NCBI GenBank assembly: GCA_036489315.1
Contig: DASXFZ010000029.1
Span: 62,001-126,000 of the forward strand
DNA from: Candidatus Cybelea sp.
Lineage (GTDB): Bacteria > Vulcanimicrobiota > Vulcanimicrobiia > Vulcanimicrobiales > Vulcanimicrobiaceae
Length of the DNA stretch: 64,000 bases
Reading direction: 5' to 3'
The number at the start of each line of letters is the position of its first letter. Position 1 is the first letter of the stretch. This document shows positions 25,268 to 34,193 of the stretch, piece by piece. Position numbers and translations under genes: made by a program. Under the pieces are notes generated by a model. The model was not told where the DNA came from and did not search any database. It worked only from the letters and a program-made list of their open reading frames with translations.

Positions 25268-25885
25268 ATGATACTACGAATTACGCTCGCCGCCGCGCTC
25301 GTCGCGGCCGTGGCTTTCGCTTTTCACCACTCGGCGCCGCGCAGCGCGATCGAGACGGCCGCTCTGCCGGCGGCACCCGCAAGCGCATCTCCCTCAGCGG
25401 ATCCGCGCCAGGCGCACCGGCCGCGTCACCCGGCGCAGAGCGGGGAGGTGGTCGTTTACGTCGCGGGCGCGGTACGCCGGCCCGGCCTCTACCATCTGCA
25501 ATTTGGCGACCGGTACGCGCGGGCGGTCGAACTGGCGGGCGGTTTGAGTCCGCAGGCCGACGCGGCCGGGGTCAACCTCGCCGCGCCGGCCGGCGATGGG
25601 GACGAGGTCGACGTTCCCGCCGCAGGGCAGGCGCCCGCCGTTCACCGGCAGGCACGCCGTGGGCGCCACCGCGCGCACACGCCGGTCGAGGCGAGCGTCG
25701 ACATCAATGCCGCCGATGCGGCTGTGCTCGGGGCGGTCCCCGGAATTGGACGGGCGATCGCGCAGCGCATTATCGAACTGCGCGAACGCGAGGGTCCTTT
25801 TTCGTCGCTCGACGAGCTGCTCGACGTTGCTGGCGTGACGCAGGGCCGTTTGGAACGTGCTCGGGCCTATCTTCGGCAGCCTTAG
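25268..25885 (+). CDS. comEA: Competence protein ComEA (SLBB plus helix-hairpin-helix)
   Basis: DNA receptor for natural transformation, 205 aa. The layout is an N-terminal membrane anchor (residues 2-20), an Ala/Pro linker, an SLBB domain with VVVYVAGAVRRPGLYHLQFGDRY, a basic spacer and a C-terminal double helix-hairpin-helix. The latter contains VDINAADAAVLGAVPGIGRAIAQRIIELRE and the FSSLDELLDVAGV motif that binds double-stranded DNA. This is the canonical ComEA order. It hands DNA to ComEC, whose gene is at 13278-15593. It is divergent from leuS. Confidence 0.93.
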   Translation: MILRITLAAALVAAVAFAFHHSAPRSAIETAALPAAPASASPSADPRQAHRPRHPAQSGEVVVYVAGAVRRPGLYHLQFGDRYARAVELAGGLSPQADAAGVNLAAPAGDGDEVDVPAAGQAPAVHRQARRGRHRAHTPVEASVDINAADAAVLGAVPGIGRAIAQRIIELREREGPFSSLDELLDVAGVTQGRLERARAYLRQP

Positions 25886-25958
25886 GAAGCTCTTGCGGCG
25901 CTCCCGATCCTTCGCACAAAAGGTCATCCCGCGACGGGCTGCGCATTGAGATTGCGGC

Positions 25959-27764
25959 ATGCAGTCGGAGCTCCCGCCAAAGCAGACGCTCCCAAGCCTT
26001 ATTCGCGAGTCCCTTGCGGAGCCGCGCGATGAGGTGCTGGTCGAGCGCGTCGAAGGGCACTGGACGCCGGCCTCAAGCGCCCAGCTGCTGCAACGCGTCG
26101 TCGATCTCGCCTGTGCGATCCGCGATGCCGGCTTGGCCGCCGGCGACCGCGTTTCGCTCGTCTCACACAACTGCGTCGACTGGATCGTCTGCGATTTCGC
26201 GGCACTCTTTGCCGGCTGCGTCGTCGTCCCAATCTATCCCACCCAGGCCCTCGACCACACCGCGTACATCATCGAGCACTCCGGTGCGCGACTGATTTTC
26301 GTCGACGGAGCGCAGACGCTGGCGCGGCTGCGTGAATTGGGGGCACCGCTGCCGCGCGTCGTCGTCTTCGATTCCCGCGGCGAGGATGGCTTGGCCGCTT
26401 TCGAAGCACGCGGCGCGGAGGTCCGCGCCGCGCACCCGGAGCTCCCCGCAACCTACGAGGCGGCGCTGCACCCCGACGATCTCGCGGTGCTGATCTACAC
26501 GTCTGGAACGACCGGAGCGCCCAAAGGCGTCATGCTCTCGCACGACAACTTGGCGTTTGACGCGCGCGTCTCGCTGGAATGCGGTTTCGACGGCATGGAG
26601 GCGGGGCGCGACGTGATCTCCGTGCTGCCGTATTCGCACATTTACGAGCACACGCTGATCTACATCTACCTGCTTGCGAAGGTACGGTACTTCATCTGTC
26701 ACGATCCCGGCGAGCTGCTTGCCGATCTCAAGGACGTGCGGCCGTCTGAGATGACGTCGGTCCCCCGCATCTTCGATCGTGTGCTCGCGGGGGTGAAGGG
26801 TCAGGCATTGGCTGCCGGCGGCCTGCGCGCGCGGTTGGTGCCGTGGGCGCTCGAGGCCGGACGCGCCTACATGACCGCAAAAGTGCTGGGCAACGGACCG
26901 TCCGGGCGGCAGTCGCTAACGTTCGCGCTTGCCAAGCGGCTGGTACTCGGTAAGATCCCGCCGGCGCTGGGGCTCGATCGCGTCGAGTTTCTCTGCAGCG
27001 GGAGCGCTCCGCTCCACAGCGATACGGCAATGACGTTCTTGGCGATGGGCATTCCGATCATGCAGGGCTACGGGCTGACCGAAACGTCGCCCATCGTCTC
27101 GGTGAGCCGCTTGAGCGCCAACGAATACGGTGCCGTCGGGCGGCCGATCACCGGCGTCGAGGTCGAGATCGCCGGCGACGGCGAGGTGCTCGTCCGCGGA
27201 CGAAACGTGATGCACGGCTACTATCACAACGAAGAAGCCACCGTCGCGGCGCTGGAGAACGGCTGGCTGCACACCGGCGATATCGGCGAACGCAACGCGG
27301 CCGGGTTTCTGCGCATTACCGACCGGAAAGGCGAGATCTTCAAGACCGATACCGGCAAGTGGATCGCGCCGGCGCGGATCGAGGCGAATATCAAGCGATC
27401 GATCTACGTCGCGCAGGCGCTGGTCGTGGGCAGGGGACGTCCGTTTCCGATTGCGCTGATCTGCCCGAACTGGACGTTCCTGCGATTGGCGATTCCGCAG
27501 ATTCCCGCTGGAACCGAGCCGGAGGGCATGGCGGCCCGCGACGACGTGTGCGTCTTTTTGACGCGGGAGGTTCACACGCAGACCGCTGCGCTCGCCGGCT
27601 ACGAGCAGGTGCGCAAGATCGTGATCGTACCGCACGAGTTTAGCGTCGAACGCGGCGAGCTCTCTCCATCAATGAAAATCAAAAGACGGATGGTCGAGCA
27701 GCATTATGCCGCCGAGATCGAGCGGGCGTACGAGGGTGCGACCGCGGTGCACGCGCCCGCATGA
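25959..27764 (+). CDS. Long-chain acyl-CoA synthetase (AMP-forming)
   Basis: Activates fatty acids to acyl-CoA via an acyl-adenylate; 601 aa, the size of FadD15/FAA1-type enzymes. The P-loop is LIYTSGTTGAPKGVMLSH near residue 177. Further motifs are the ATP/AMP motif QGYGLTETSPI, WLHTGDIGE, and the fatty-acid signature-like RKGEIFKTDTGKWIAPARIE. The catalytic-loop lysine is expected in SPSMKIKRR near the C-terminus. The stop overlaps the ATG of the PadR regulator (ATGA at 27761-27764), so the two are co-translated and the regulator may control this gene. Confidence 0.92.
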   Translation: MQSELPPKQTLPSLIRESLAEPRDEVLVERVEGHWTPASSAQLLQRVVDLACAIRDAGLAAGDRVSLVSHNCVDWIVCDFAALFAGCVVVPIYPTQALDHTAYIIEHSGARLIFVDGAQTLARLRELGAPLPRVVVFDSRGEDGLAAFEARGAEVRAAHPELPATYEAALHPDDLAVLIYTSGTTGAPKGVMLSHDNLAFDARVSLECGFDGMEAGRDVISVLPYSHIYEHTLIYIYLLAKVRYFICHDPGELLADLKDVRPSEMTSVPRIFDRVLAGVKGQALAAGGLRARLVPWALEAGRAYMTAKVLGNGPSGRQSLTFALAKRLVLGKIPPALGLDRVEFLCSGSAPLHSDTAMTFLAMGIPIMQGYGLTETSPIVSVSRLSANEYGAVGRPITGVEVEIAGDGEVLVRGRNVMHGYYHNEEATVAALENGWLHTGDIGERNAAGFLRITDRKGEIFKTDTGKWIAPARIEANIKRSIYVAQALVVGRGRPFPIALICPNWTFLRLAIPQIPAGTEPEGMAARDDVCVFLTREVHTQTAALAGYEQVRKIVIVPHEFSVERGELSPSMKIKRRMVEQHYAAEIERAYEGATAVHAPA

Positions 27765-28165
27765 CCTCCGCCTCCCAGCGGATCGACGAAGTCGTTCGCG
27801 GGCCGATCAAGAGCAAAACGGTCTTTCCTGCCCTGATCCTCCACCTCGTCGAGTGCCGGCCGGATCACGGTTACGGCCTGATGCAGCGTATCCACGAGAT
27901 CTGCGGCGACCTCGTCGCGGTAAATACCAACAAGATTTATCCGCTGCTGCGACGCCTCGAAGAGCGCGGGTTCGTGACCGCTTCGTGGGAAAATCCGACC
28001 AAGCGTTCCCGCCGAGTCTACGCGATTACCGCGGCAGGCGCGGAACGTCTGCGCCGGATAAAGAGTTCGATGCTGCCGTATCTTGACTCGATCGCCGGAG
28101 CGATCGAACGCTTACGCGCCGAGTTGTACGAAACTAGCAGGACCCCGGAACCGTACCGACGATAG
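27761..28165 (+). CDS. PadR family transcriptional regulator
   Basis: Winged-helix repressor of 134 aa. The PadR features FPALILHLVECRPDHGYGLMQRIHEICG, then NKIYPLLRRLEERGFVTASWE and RRVYAITAAGAERL, fill residues 20-100 and a short helical C-terminus follows. PadR proteins usually repress their own operon and respond to small hydrophobic or phenolic ligands. The 4-base overlap with the acyl-CoA synthetase gene suggests regulation linked to fatty-acid use. The ligand is unknown. Confidence 0.92.
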   Translation: MTSASQRIDEVVRGPIKSKTVFPALILHLVECRPDHGYGLMQRIHEICGDLVAVNTNKIYPLLRRLEERGFVTASWENPTKRSRRVYAITAAGAERLRRIKSSMLPYLDSIAGAIERLRAELYETSRTPEPYRR

Positions 28166-28192
28166 TCGGCATCGCATTGGGAGGTCCTCGTA

Positions 28193-29716
28193 TTGCACGT
28201 TACATCGCTACGCATTCTGATTGTTGCAGCTGCGGCTCTGGCGTCCAGCCTGCCCGCGAGCGCCGCGAAGCCGCCGCCGATACCGCCGCTGACGCCCGAT
28301 GCCGTCACCCATCATCGGATCGTCCTCGACGGCAGGACGCTGGCGTACACCGCCCGCGCGGGAACGATTACGCTGCGCAACGCCGGCGATCAACCGACGG
28401 CACGCGTCTTTTATACCGCTTACACGCTCGACGGCGCGAGCCCGTCGAAGCGGGCTGTAACCTTTCTGTACAACGGCGGCCCGGGAAGCTCGACGATGTG
28501 GCTGCGCATGGGTTCCTTCGGGCCGGTTCGAGTGCAAACGCCGATCGGTCAGCTTGCGGGTCCGCCCCCCTATCGGCTCGTCGACAACGGCAACTCGCTG
28601 CTCGACCGGACCGATCTCGTCTTCATCGATATGCCCGGGAGCGGATTCGGCCGCATCATCGGGGCAGGAAAGCGTGACGATTTCTGGGGCGTCGACCAAG
28701 ACGTCGCTGCCTTTGCCCAGTTCATCCAGCGCTACATCACGAACTTCAACCGGTGGAATTCGCCGCGCTTTCTCTTCGGAGAATCGTACGGCACGACGCG
28801 CTCTGCGGCGCTCGCGAACTATTTGCAGAACGCGGGAATCGGCCTCAACGGCGTCGTCTTGCTTTCGTCGTTCTTGAACTCCAACATCGACTATAACGAC
28901 GGTGCGCCGGTCGGCGGCGGCGACTGGGGATATCTCCTTTATCTCCCGACCGAGACGGCGACGGCGTGGTATCATCACGCGCTGGGCGACAGGCGGCCGC
29001 TCTCGCAGATCCTTCCCGAGGTGGAGAGCTTCGCTCTAGGCGAGTACCTCGATGCGCTCGGGCAAGGCGCGCAGCTCGCTCCGGACCGTTTCAACGACGT
29101 CGTCGCGAAGCTGCATCGCTACACCGGCCTCTCGGAAACCTACATCCGCAACTCGAATTTGCGGATTCCCTACGATCGATTCGAAAACGAGCTGCTGCGA
29201 CAGCAAGGCCGTACCGTCGGGCGCATCGACTCGCGCTTCAAGACGTACGTGCTGGACCGCCCCGAAGTCTCACCGGATTGGGATGCGACCGACGCGGCGA
29301 TCGACTCGGCGTTCACGTCGACCTCGAACTACTACCTGCGCCAGGTGCTGCGCTATAACACGCCGCTGCTTTACCGCGCCAATATCTACGACCTCATCTA
29401 CGGCGGCGGGCAGAGCTGGGATTTCAAGCACGGTACGAACGTTCAGATTCTCAACGTCACGCCCGATCTGGCCCAAGCGATCACGTACAATCCGAACCTG
29501 AAGGTCTTTTCCGCAAACGGCTATTTCGATTTCGCGACCCCCTTCTTCGCGACGGTCTACGCGCTCGATCATCTCTATTTGGCGCCGGCGCTTCGGCGAA
29601 ACATCACTTACGGCTTTTACGAATCGGGGCACATGGTCTATCTCCACCCGACCGCGCTTGCGCGCTTTCACGACGACCTTGAACGCTGGTACGCGGGAGC
29701 GCTGAAAAATGTTTAG
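28193..29716 (+). CDS. Secreted serine carboxypeptidase (peptidase S10), copy 1
   Basis: Exported S10 carboxypeptidase of 507 aa that trims C-terminal residues from peptides, usually at acid pH. The start is TTG 28193, chosen because GGGAGG sits 8 bases upstream and a good signal peptide follows (ending near SLPASAA). The catalytic triad is visible as S198 in GESYGT, D446 in ANGYFDFATPF and H480 in ESGHMVY. YNGGPGSSTMWLRMGSFGP holds the oxyanion region. The gene overlaps its paralogue at 29709 by 8 bases, so the pair is an operon of duplicated genes. Confidence 0.92.
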   Translation: MHVTSLRILIVAAAALASSLPASAAKPPPIPPLTPDAVTHHRIVLDGRTLAYTARAGTITLRNAGDQPTARVFYTAYTLDGASPSKRAVTFLYNGGPGSSTMWLRMGSFGPVRVQTPIGQLAGPPPYRLVDNGNSLLDRTDLVFIDMPGSGFGRIIGAGKRDDFWGVDQDVAAFAQFIQRYITNFNRWNSPRFLFGESYGTTRSAALANYLQNAGIGLNGVVLLSSFLNSNIDYNDGAPVGGGDWGYLLYLPTETATAWYHHALGDRRPLSQILPEVESFALGEYLDALGQGAQLAPDRFNDVVAKLHRYTGLSETYIRNSNLRIPYDRFENELLRQQGRTVGRIDSRFKTYVLDRPEVSPDWDATDAAIDSAFTSTSNYYLRQVLRYNTPLLYRANIYDLIYGGGQSWDFKHGTNVQILNVTPDLAQAITYNPNLKVFSANGYFDFATPFFATVYALDHLYLAPALRRNITYGFYESGHMVYLHPTALARFHDDLERWYAGALKNV

Positions 29717-31199
29717 CCTCGCCGTAATCCTAGCGGCAGCGGTCGCCGTGCCGCCGACCCCCGGGCCCAACGCGCCGGTGCCCGACGCGGTAAGCAAACA
29801 CACCATAACCCTTAGCGGGAAGGTCTATCCGTACACGGCGCGCGCCGGTACGATCGCGTTGGAGAACGATAAAAACGAGACGACCGCCTCGATCTTCTAC
29901 ACGGCGTTTACCGAAGACGGCGTCGACCCGCACACGCGGCCGGTAACCTTTCTCTACAACGGCGGGCCGGGCAGTTCGACGATTTGGCTGCGAATGGGAT
30001 CGTTCGGACCGGTCAGAGTCTCGGTCGGCGACGGCGTTCCGACGCCGAACGCTCCGTTCGGGTTGAATAGCAACCCCTACTCGCTGCTCGATCGCACGGA
30101 TCTGGTTTTCATCGATGCGCCGGGGACCGGGTTCAGCCGGATCCTCGGAGCCGGAACGCCGAAGGAATTTTATGGCGTCGATCCGGACGTACAGGCGTTC
30201 GCGCAGTTCGTCTCCAGATATCTTTCGACGTTTGGCCGCTGGAATTCGCCGAAGTTTCTCTTTGGCGAATCCTACGGCACTCCGCGTTCGGCGATGCTCG
30301 TCAACGCGCTCCAGCAGAAAGGCGTCGGCATCAACGGCGTCGTGCTCCTCTCCTCAATTCTCGACTTCGGTCTCGCGTGGGACGTGAATTTCACTCCGAC
30401 CGCCATCGGCGGCGGTGACTGGGCATTTCCGCTGTACCTGCCCACCGAGGCCGCCTCGGCTTGGTACCACCACGCGCTGCCCGGCCCCCAGACGACGCTG
30501 AGCGATCTGCTGCCGAAGGTCGAGGCGTTTGCGATGAACGAGTACCTCAACGCACTCGCCCAGGGAGCGAATCTCTCGCCCGGCACGTACAACGACGTCG
30601 TCGCCAAGCTGCACGAATACACTGGTCTCCCCGAACGCTACATCCGCGATTCGAACCTGCGAATTCCCTACTATCGCTTCGAAACCGAGCTCTTCCGCGA
30701 CAGCGGCGTCATGCTCGGACGCTACGACGCGCGTTATACGAGCTACATGCTCGATCGTCTTCAGGAACGGCCCGATTTCGACGCCGTGGATTCGGCGATC
30801 GATGCGGCCTTCGTCGCGACCGGAAACTCCTACCTCCGCGACGTTCTCGGTTACCGCACGACGGCGGTCTATCAGCCGGAGATCAACGTGTTCCGGCAGT
30901 GGGACTGGAAGCACAACGGCTCCCTTCCAACCAATACCGCTCAGGATCTAGCGGCGGCGATGGCCTACAATCCGAATCTGCGAGTCTTTTCCGCAAACGG
31001 CTACTACGACTTTGCGACGCCGTTCTTCGCGACCGTCTACACGCTCAATCACCTACAGCTCTCGCCGGAGCTGCAGTCGCACGTCAGCTACGGCTTCTAC
31101 GAATCCGGCCACATGGTTTATCTGCACACGGCCGCGCTCGCGCAGTTCCACGACGATCTGGAGCGCTGGTATTCGCAGACGCTCCAGGCCGGCCGGTAG
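29709..31199 (+). CDS. Secreted serine carboxypeptidase (peptidase S10), copy 2
   Basis: Second S10 carboxypeptidase, 496 aa, with a short signal peptide (MFSLAVILAAAVAV). The triad is S188 in GESYGT, D434 in ANGYYDFATPF and H468 in ESGHMVYLH, and YNGGPGSSTIWLRMGSFGP is conserved. It is closely similar to copy 1 along its full length, with different loops around residues 215-245 that may alter substrate preference. It starts inside the end of copy 1, and its stop directly abuts the stop of the convergent BNR-repeat gene, leaving no spacer. Confidence 0.92.
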   Translation: MFSLAVILAAAVAVPPTPGPNAPVPDAVSKHTITLSGKVYPYTARAGTIALENDKNETTASIFYTAFTEDGVDPHTRPVTFLYNGGPGSSTIWLRMGSFGPVRVSVGDGVPTPNAPFGLNSNPYSLLDRTDLVFIDAPGTGFSRILGAGTPKEFYGVDPDVQAFAQFVSRYLSTFGRWNSPKFLFGESYGTPRSAMLVNALQQKGVGINGVVLLSSILDFGLAWDVNFTPTAIGGGDWAFPLYLPTEAASAWYHHALPGPQTTLSDLLPKVEAFAMNEYLNALAQGANLSPGTYNDVVAKLHEYTGLPERYIRDSNLRIPYYRFETELFRDSGVMLGRYDARYTSYMLDRLQERPDFDAVDSAIDAAFVATGNSYLRDVLGYRTTAVYQPEINVFRQWDWKHNGSLPTNTAQDLAAAMAYNPNLRVFSANGYYDFATPFFATVYTLNHLQLSPELQSHVSYGFYESGHMVYLHTAALAQFHDDLERWYSQTLQAGR

Positions 31200-34187
31200 T
31201 TACTTCGAGATCGCCTCGAACTTCGCGAGGGTCTGTTTGTAGATCGCCGCGAGCCGGTCGTAGCCGGTGCGCATGTCGGGCGTGGGCGCGGCGTCCGCAC
31301 TTTCGACAGAGCTTTCGAGGTAGTCGAGCTGATTCTCGAGGAAGAGAAAGCTCGTGACGTCGTGCGAGTAGACTCCCATCGAATCGTCGGGATTCGCGGG
31401 AGGCGCCTGACCGGCGATCTCGCGGCCGATCGCTTGGGCGCGCTCCGGCGAGGCCCGCTTGGCAGACTCTCCGGCCTTCGCGCGCGACTGCGCCACTTCG
31501 GCCCGCAGCGCTTCAATGCGGCGCGCCAAGACGTACTGCGCGGATAGATCCGCGTCGCTCGCGGCGATGCGCGGATCTCGCTCGACGCGGGCTTCTCGCG
31601 TGTAGGAAGCTCCGTCGACGCGCAGACGCACGGTATAGCTTCCCGGCGGGAGCAGCGGACCGTCGGACGTGTCCTGGTGGAAGTCCCAAACGAAGCGATG
31701 CGCTCCGGCAGCCGTCTCGGGAAGAGGGTGGCGTTCGATCCAGTGCGTCGTAAAGGGAACCGATTGCGGATCGACCGCTTTGGGCGGCTGCGAACTCGAC
31801 CACTGCCGCACGACGCTGCCGTCGCCGGCGAGAATCTCGATAACCACCGGACCGCGCGCCTCGTGCGGCAGATAGTAGTCGATGTAGAGTCCGGTCGGGG
31901 CATTGTCGACCTGCGGCTCGTCGAGCGGCAGCGGCGTCCCCTCCTGATTGCCGGGGCGGATCCGCCGCGCAGGGACCGGCGCGAAGAGATAGGCCCGGTC
32001 GCGACCCGCTTGGGTGACTTGCCGCAGCGGTGCGATATCGTCCATCACCCAAAACGCGCGGCCGTGCGTCGCCAGCACCAGGTCGTTGCCGTGCACGGCG
32101 ATATCGCGGATGGAAGTGACCGGAAGATTGAGCTGCAGCGGCTGCCAGTTCGCTCCGTCGTCGAACGAGACGTACACGCCTCGCTCGGTTCCGGCATACA
32201 GGAGTCCGGCGCGGACCGGATCCTCACGCACGGCGTTGACGAACGATCCCGTAGGAATGCCGTTCGAGATCGAAACCCACGTTGCGCCGCCGTCGCTCGT
32301 GCGATAGATGTACGGCTTGTAATCGTCGAGGCGATGGCGGTCGATCGCGGCATATGCGACGGCGGGATTGTAATGCGAGGCCTCGATGATTCCGACCTTG
32401 CTCCAAGCGGTAAGCTCCGGCGGCGTCACATTCTTCCAGTTGAGAGCCTGCCCCGAGCTTGTCGAAGGCCGCGTGACCCAGATGTAACCGTCGTCCGTGC
32501 CGGCCCAAATGAGGCCGGCGCGCAGCGGCGAGGGCGCGATCGAATACACGACGCCGTGACGGCGCACGTTGTTGTCGTCGGCAAGCGTCGGTGCGTCGAG
32601 ATTTGCCGGCGTGCCTTCGTCGGCGCGCGAGAGATCGGGGCTGACGATCTTCCAGGTTTCGCCGCCGTCGCGCGAACGAAAGATATTTTGGTGGGCGAAG
32701 TAGAGCGACGTGCGATCGACCGGTGAGAACGCCAGCGGCAGCGTCCAGGTGTTGCGCCATATCGTCTGGGGATGCGACAGCATCGGATCGACGTTCTGCT
32801 CCCAGCCGGTTGCCGGTATCTCGCGCGTTACCGTCGGACCGCCCTCGCCGCTAGAGTCGCCGAAGACCATGCCGTGACGGCGCGGATCGGGAGCGAGATT
32901 GCCGTTCTCGCCGCCGGCATCGAGCGGTCGAAAATCTTGCTGTGAGAGCGTTCCGTACTTGCTCATCGTCGTCGCCATGGCGGCTCCGGAATCTTGTTGA
33001 GCGCCATACGCAGAGTACGGGAAGCCATCATCGGTAGCGACGTGATAGAACTGCGCCGTCGGCTGATTGTACCAAGAGCTCCACGTCCTCGCGCCGTTGA
33101 GGCTCACGACGACGCCCTGATCGCTGCCGAGAATCATGCGGGCCGAGTCGGCGGGATCGATCCACAGCGTATGGTAGTCGTCGCCGGTCGGATCTCCCAA
33201 AATCGCGGAGAAAGTCTTCCCTGCGTTCGTCGAGCGATACATCGCCGTGTTCATCACGTAGACGACGTCGGGGTTGCGCGGGTCCGCGGTGATCCCGCCG
33301 AAGTACCAGCCGCGCTGCCAGATCCGTTGGTCGCCGCTGGTTCGAGTCCAGCTCGTGCCGTCATCGTCGGAGCGAAAGACGCCGCCGGCACCGGGCGGAC
33401 TATCGACGTTAGCGTAGATGCGGTGCGGCGCGGCCGCGGAGATCGAAAGGCCGATGTGGCCGACGCGCTGCGGCAGTCCGTTGGTCAGCTGCGTCCACGT
33501 CGCACCGCCGTCGCTGGTTTTATAAAGACCGCTCGCCGGGCCGTTGGAAGGGGGATAGACGTTCCACGGCGGCCGGCGCGTCTGCCAAAGGGCGGCATAG
33601 ACGACGTTTGGGTCTCCGGGCTCCATTGCCAGCGAGATCGCGCCGGTATCGGCGTTCTTGAAGAGTACCTTGTTCCACGTATGCCCGCCGTCGGTCGTTT
33701 TGAAGACGCCGCGCTCTGCATTTGGCCCGTACGGATGGCCCAGGGCGGCGACGTACGCGACGTTGGCGTCGTGCGGATCGACGACGATCGCGCCGATCTG
33801 TTTGGTATCGTTGAGGCCGAGATGGGCCCAGCTCTTGCCGCCGTCGGTCGACTTGTAGACGCCGTCACCGTACGCGATGTCGGAACGCATGTCGGCCTCA
33901 CCGGTGCCGACGTAGATCGTCTTTGGATCGCTCGGCGCGACGGCGATTGCGCCGATGGAGCCGATTGCTTCGTGATCGAAAACCGGCGTCCACGTTCGTC
34001 CGGCATCGTTGCTTTCCCAGACGCCGCCGTCTACGGCGCCGAAGTAAAAGTGGTTCGGGTCACCCGGGACGCCGGTTACCGCGAGCGCGCGTCCGCCGCG
34101 AAAGGGGCCGATCAGCCTCCAGTGCAGCGAGCCAAAATACGCGGGATTGATAGAGACGGCTGCGAGAACGACGGCGAGCAGGTGCAT
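31200..34187 (-). CDS. Large BNR/sortilin (VPS10)-like repeat protein, copy 1
   Basis: Exported beta-propeller protein of 995 aa. A short hydrophobic start (MHLLAVVLAAVSI) is followed by many Asp-box repeats of the form SxDGGxTW, for example VYKSTDGGKSWAHLG, VFKTTDGGHTWNKV, LYKTSDGGATWTQL and IYRTSDGGATWVSI. The protein ends with a helical tail (about 860-995). Such proteins are often annotated as glycosyl hydrolase or sortilin-like, but no catalytic residues can be assigned. An unusual insertion, RPSTSSGQAL near residue 577, interrupts what should be another DGGxxW repeat. The start is 6 bases after the TPM-domain gene, so they probably share an operon. A paralogue is at 60406. Confidence 0.85.
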   Translation of the reverse strand: MHLLAVVLAAVSINPAYFGSLHWRLIGPFRGGRALAVTGVPGDPNHFYFGAVDGGVWESNDAGRTWTPVFDHEAIGSIGAIAVAPSDPKTIYVGTGEADMRSDIAYGDGVYKSTDGGKSWAHLGLNDTKQIGAIVVDPHDANVAYVAALGHPYGPNAERGVFKTTDGGHTWNKVLFKNADTGAISLAMEPGDPNVVYAALWQTRRPPWNVYPPSNGPASGLYKTSDGGATWTQLTNGLPQRVGHIGLSISAAAPHRIYANVDSPPGAGGVFRSDDDGTSWTRTSGDQRIWQRGWYFGGITADPRNPDVVYVMNTAMYRSTNAGKTFSAILGDPTGDDYHTLWIDPADSARMILGSDQGVVVSLNGARTWSSWYNQPTAQFYHVATDDGFPYSAYGAQQDSGAAMATTMSKYGTLSQQDFRPLDAGGENGNLAPDPRRHGMVFGDSSGEGGPTVTREIPATGWEQNVDPMLSHPQTIWRNTWTLPLAFSPVDRTSLYFAHQNIFRSRDGGETWKIVSPDLSRADEGTPANLDAPTLADDNNVRRHGVVYSIAPSPLRAGLIWAGTDDGYIWVTRPSTSSGQALNWKNVTPPELTAWSKVGIIEASHYNPAVAYAAIDRHRLDDYKPYIYRTSDGGATWVSISNGIPTGSFVNAVREDPVRAGLLYAGTERGVYVSFDDGANWQPLQLNLPVTSIRDIAVHGNDLVLATHGRAFWVMDDIAPLRQVTQAGRDRAYLFAPVPARRIRPGNQEGTPLPLDEPQVDNAPTGLYIDYYLPHEARGPVVIEILAGDGSVVRQWSSSQPPKAVDPQSVPFTTHWIERHPLPETAAGAHRFVWDFHQDTSDGPLLPPGSYTVRLRVDGASYTREARVERDPRIAASDADLSAQYVLARRIEALRAEVAQSRAKAGESAKRASPERAQAIGREIAGQAPPANPDDSMGVYSHDVTSFLFLENQLDYLESSVESADAAPTPDMRTGYDRLAAIYKQTLAKFEAISK
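32446..32468 (-). repeat. Short intragenic repeat-like insertion encoding PSTSSGQA
   Basis: Minus-strand bases read CCTTCGACAAGCTCGGGGCA then GGC, in frame as PSTSSGQA. At this point the flanking sequence (WVTR before, NWKNVTPPEL after) calls for an Asp-box such as DGGxxW. From memory, the same short sequence is scattered in genes and intergenic regions of many high-GC environmental genomes and leaves STSSGQA-like traces in proteins. No second copy was noticed in this window. Confidence 0.5.
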
Positions 34188-34193
34188 AGCTCG

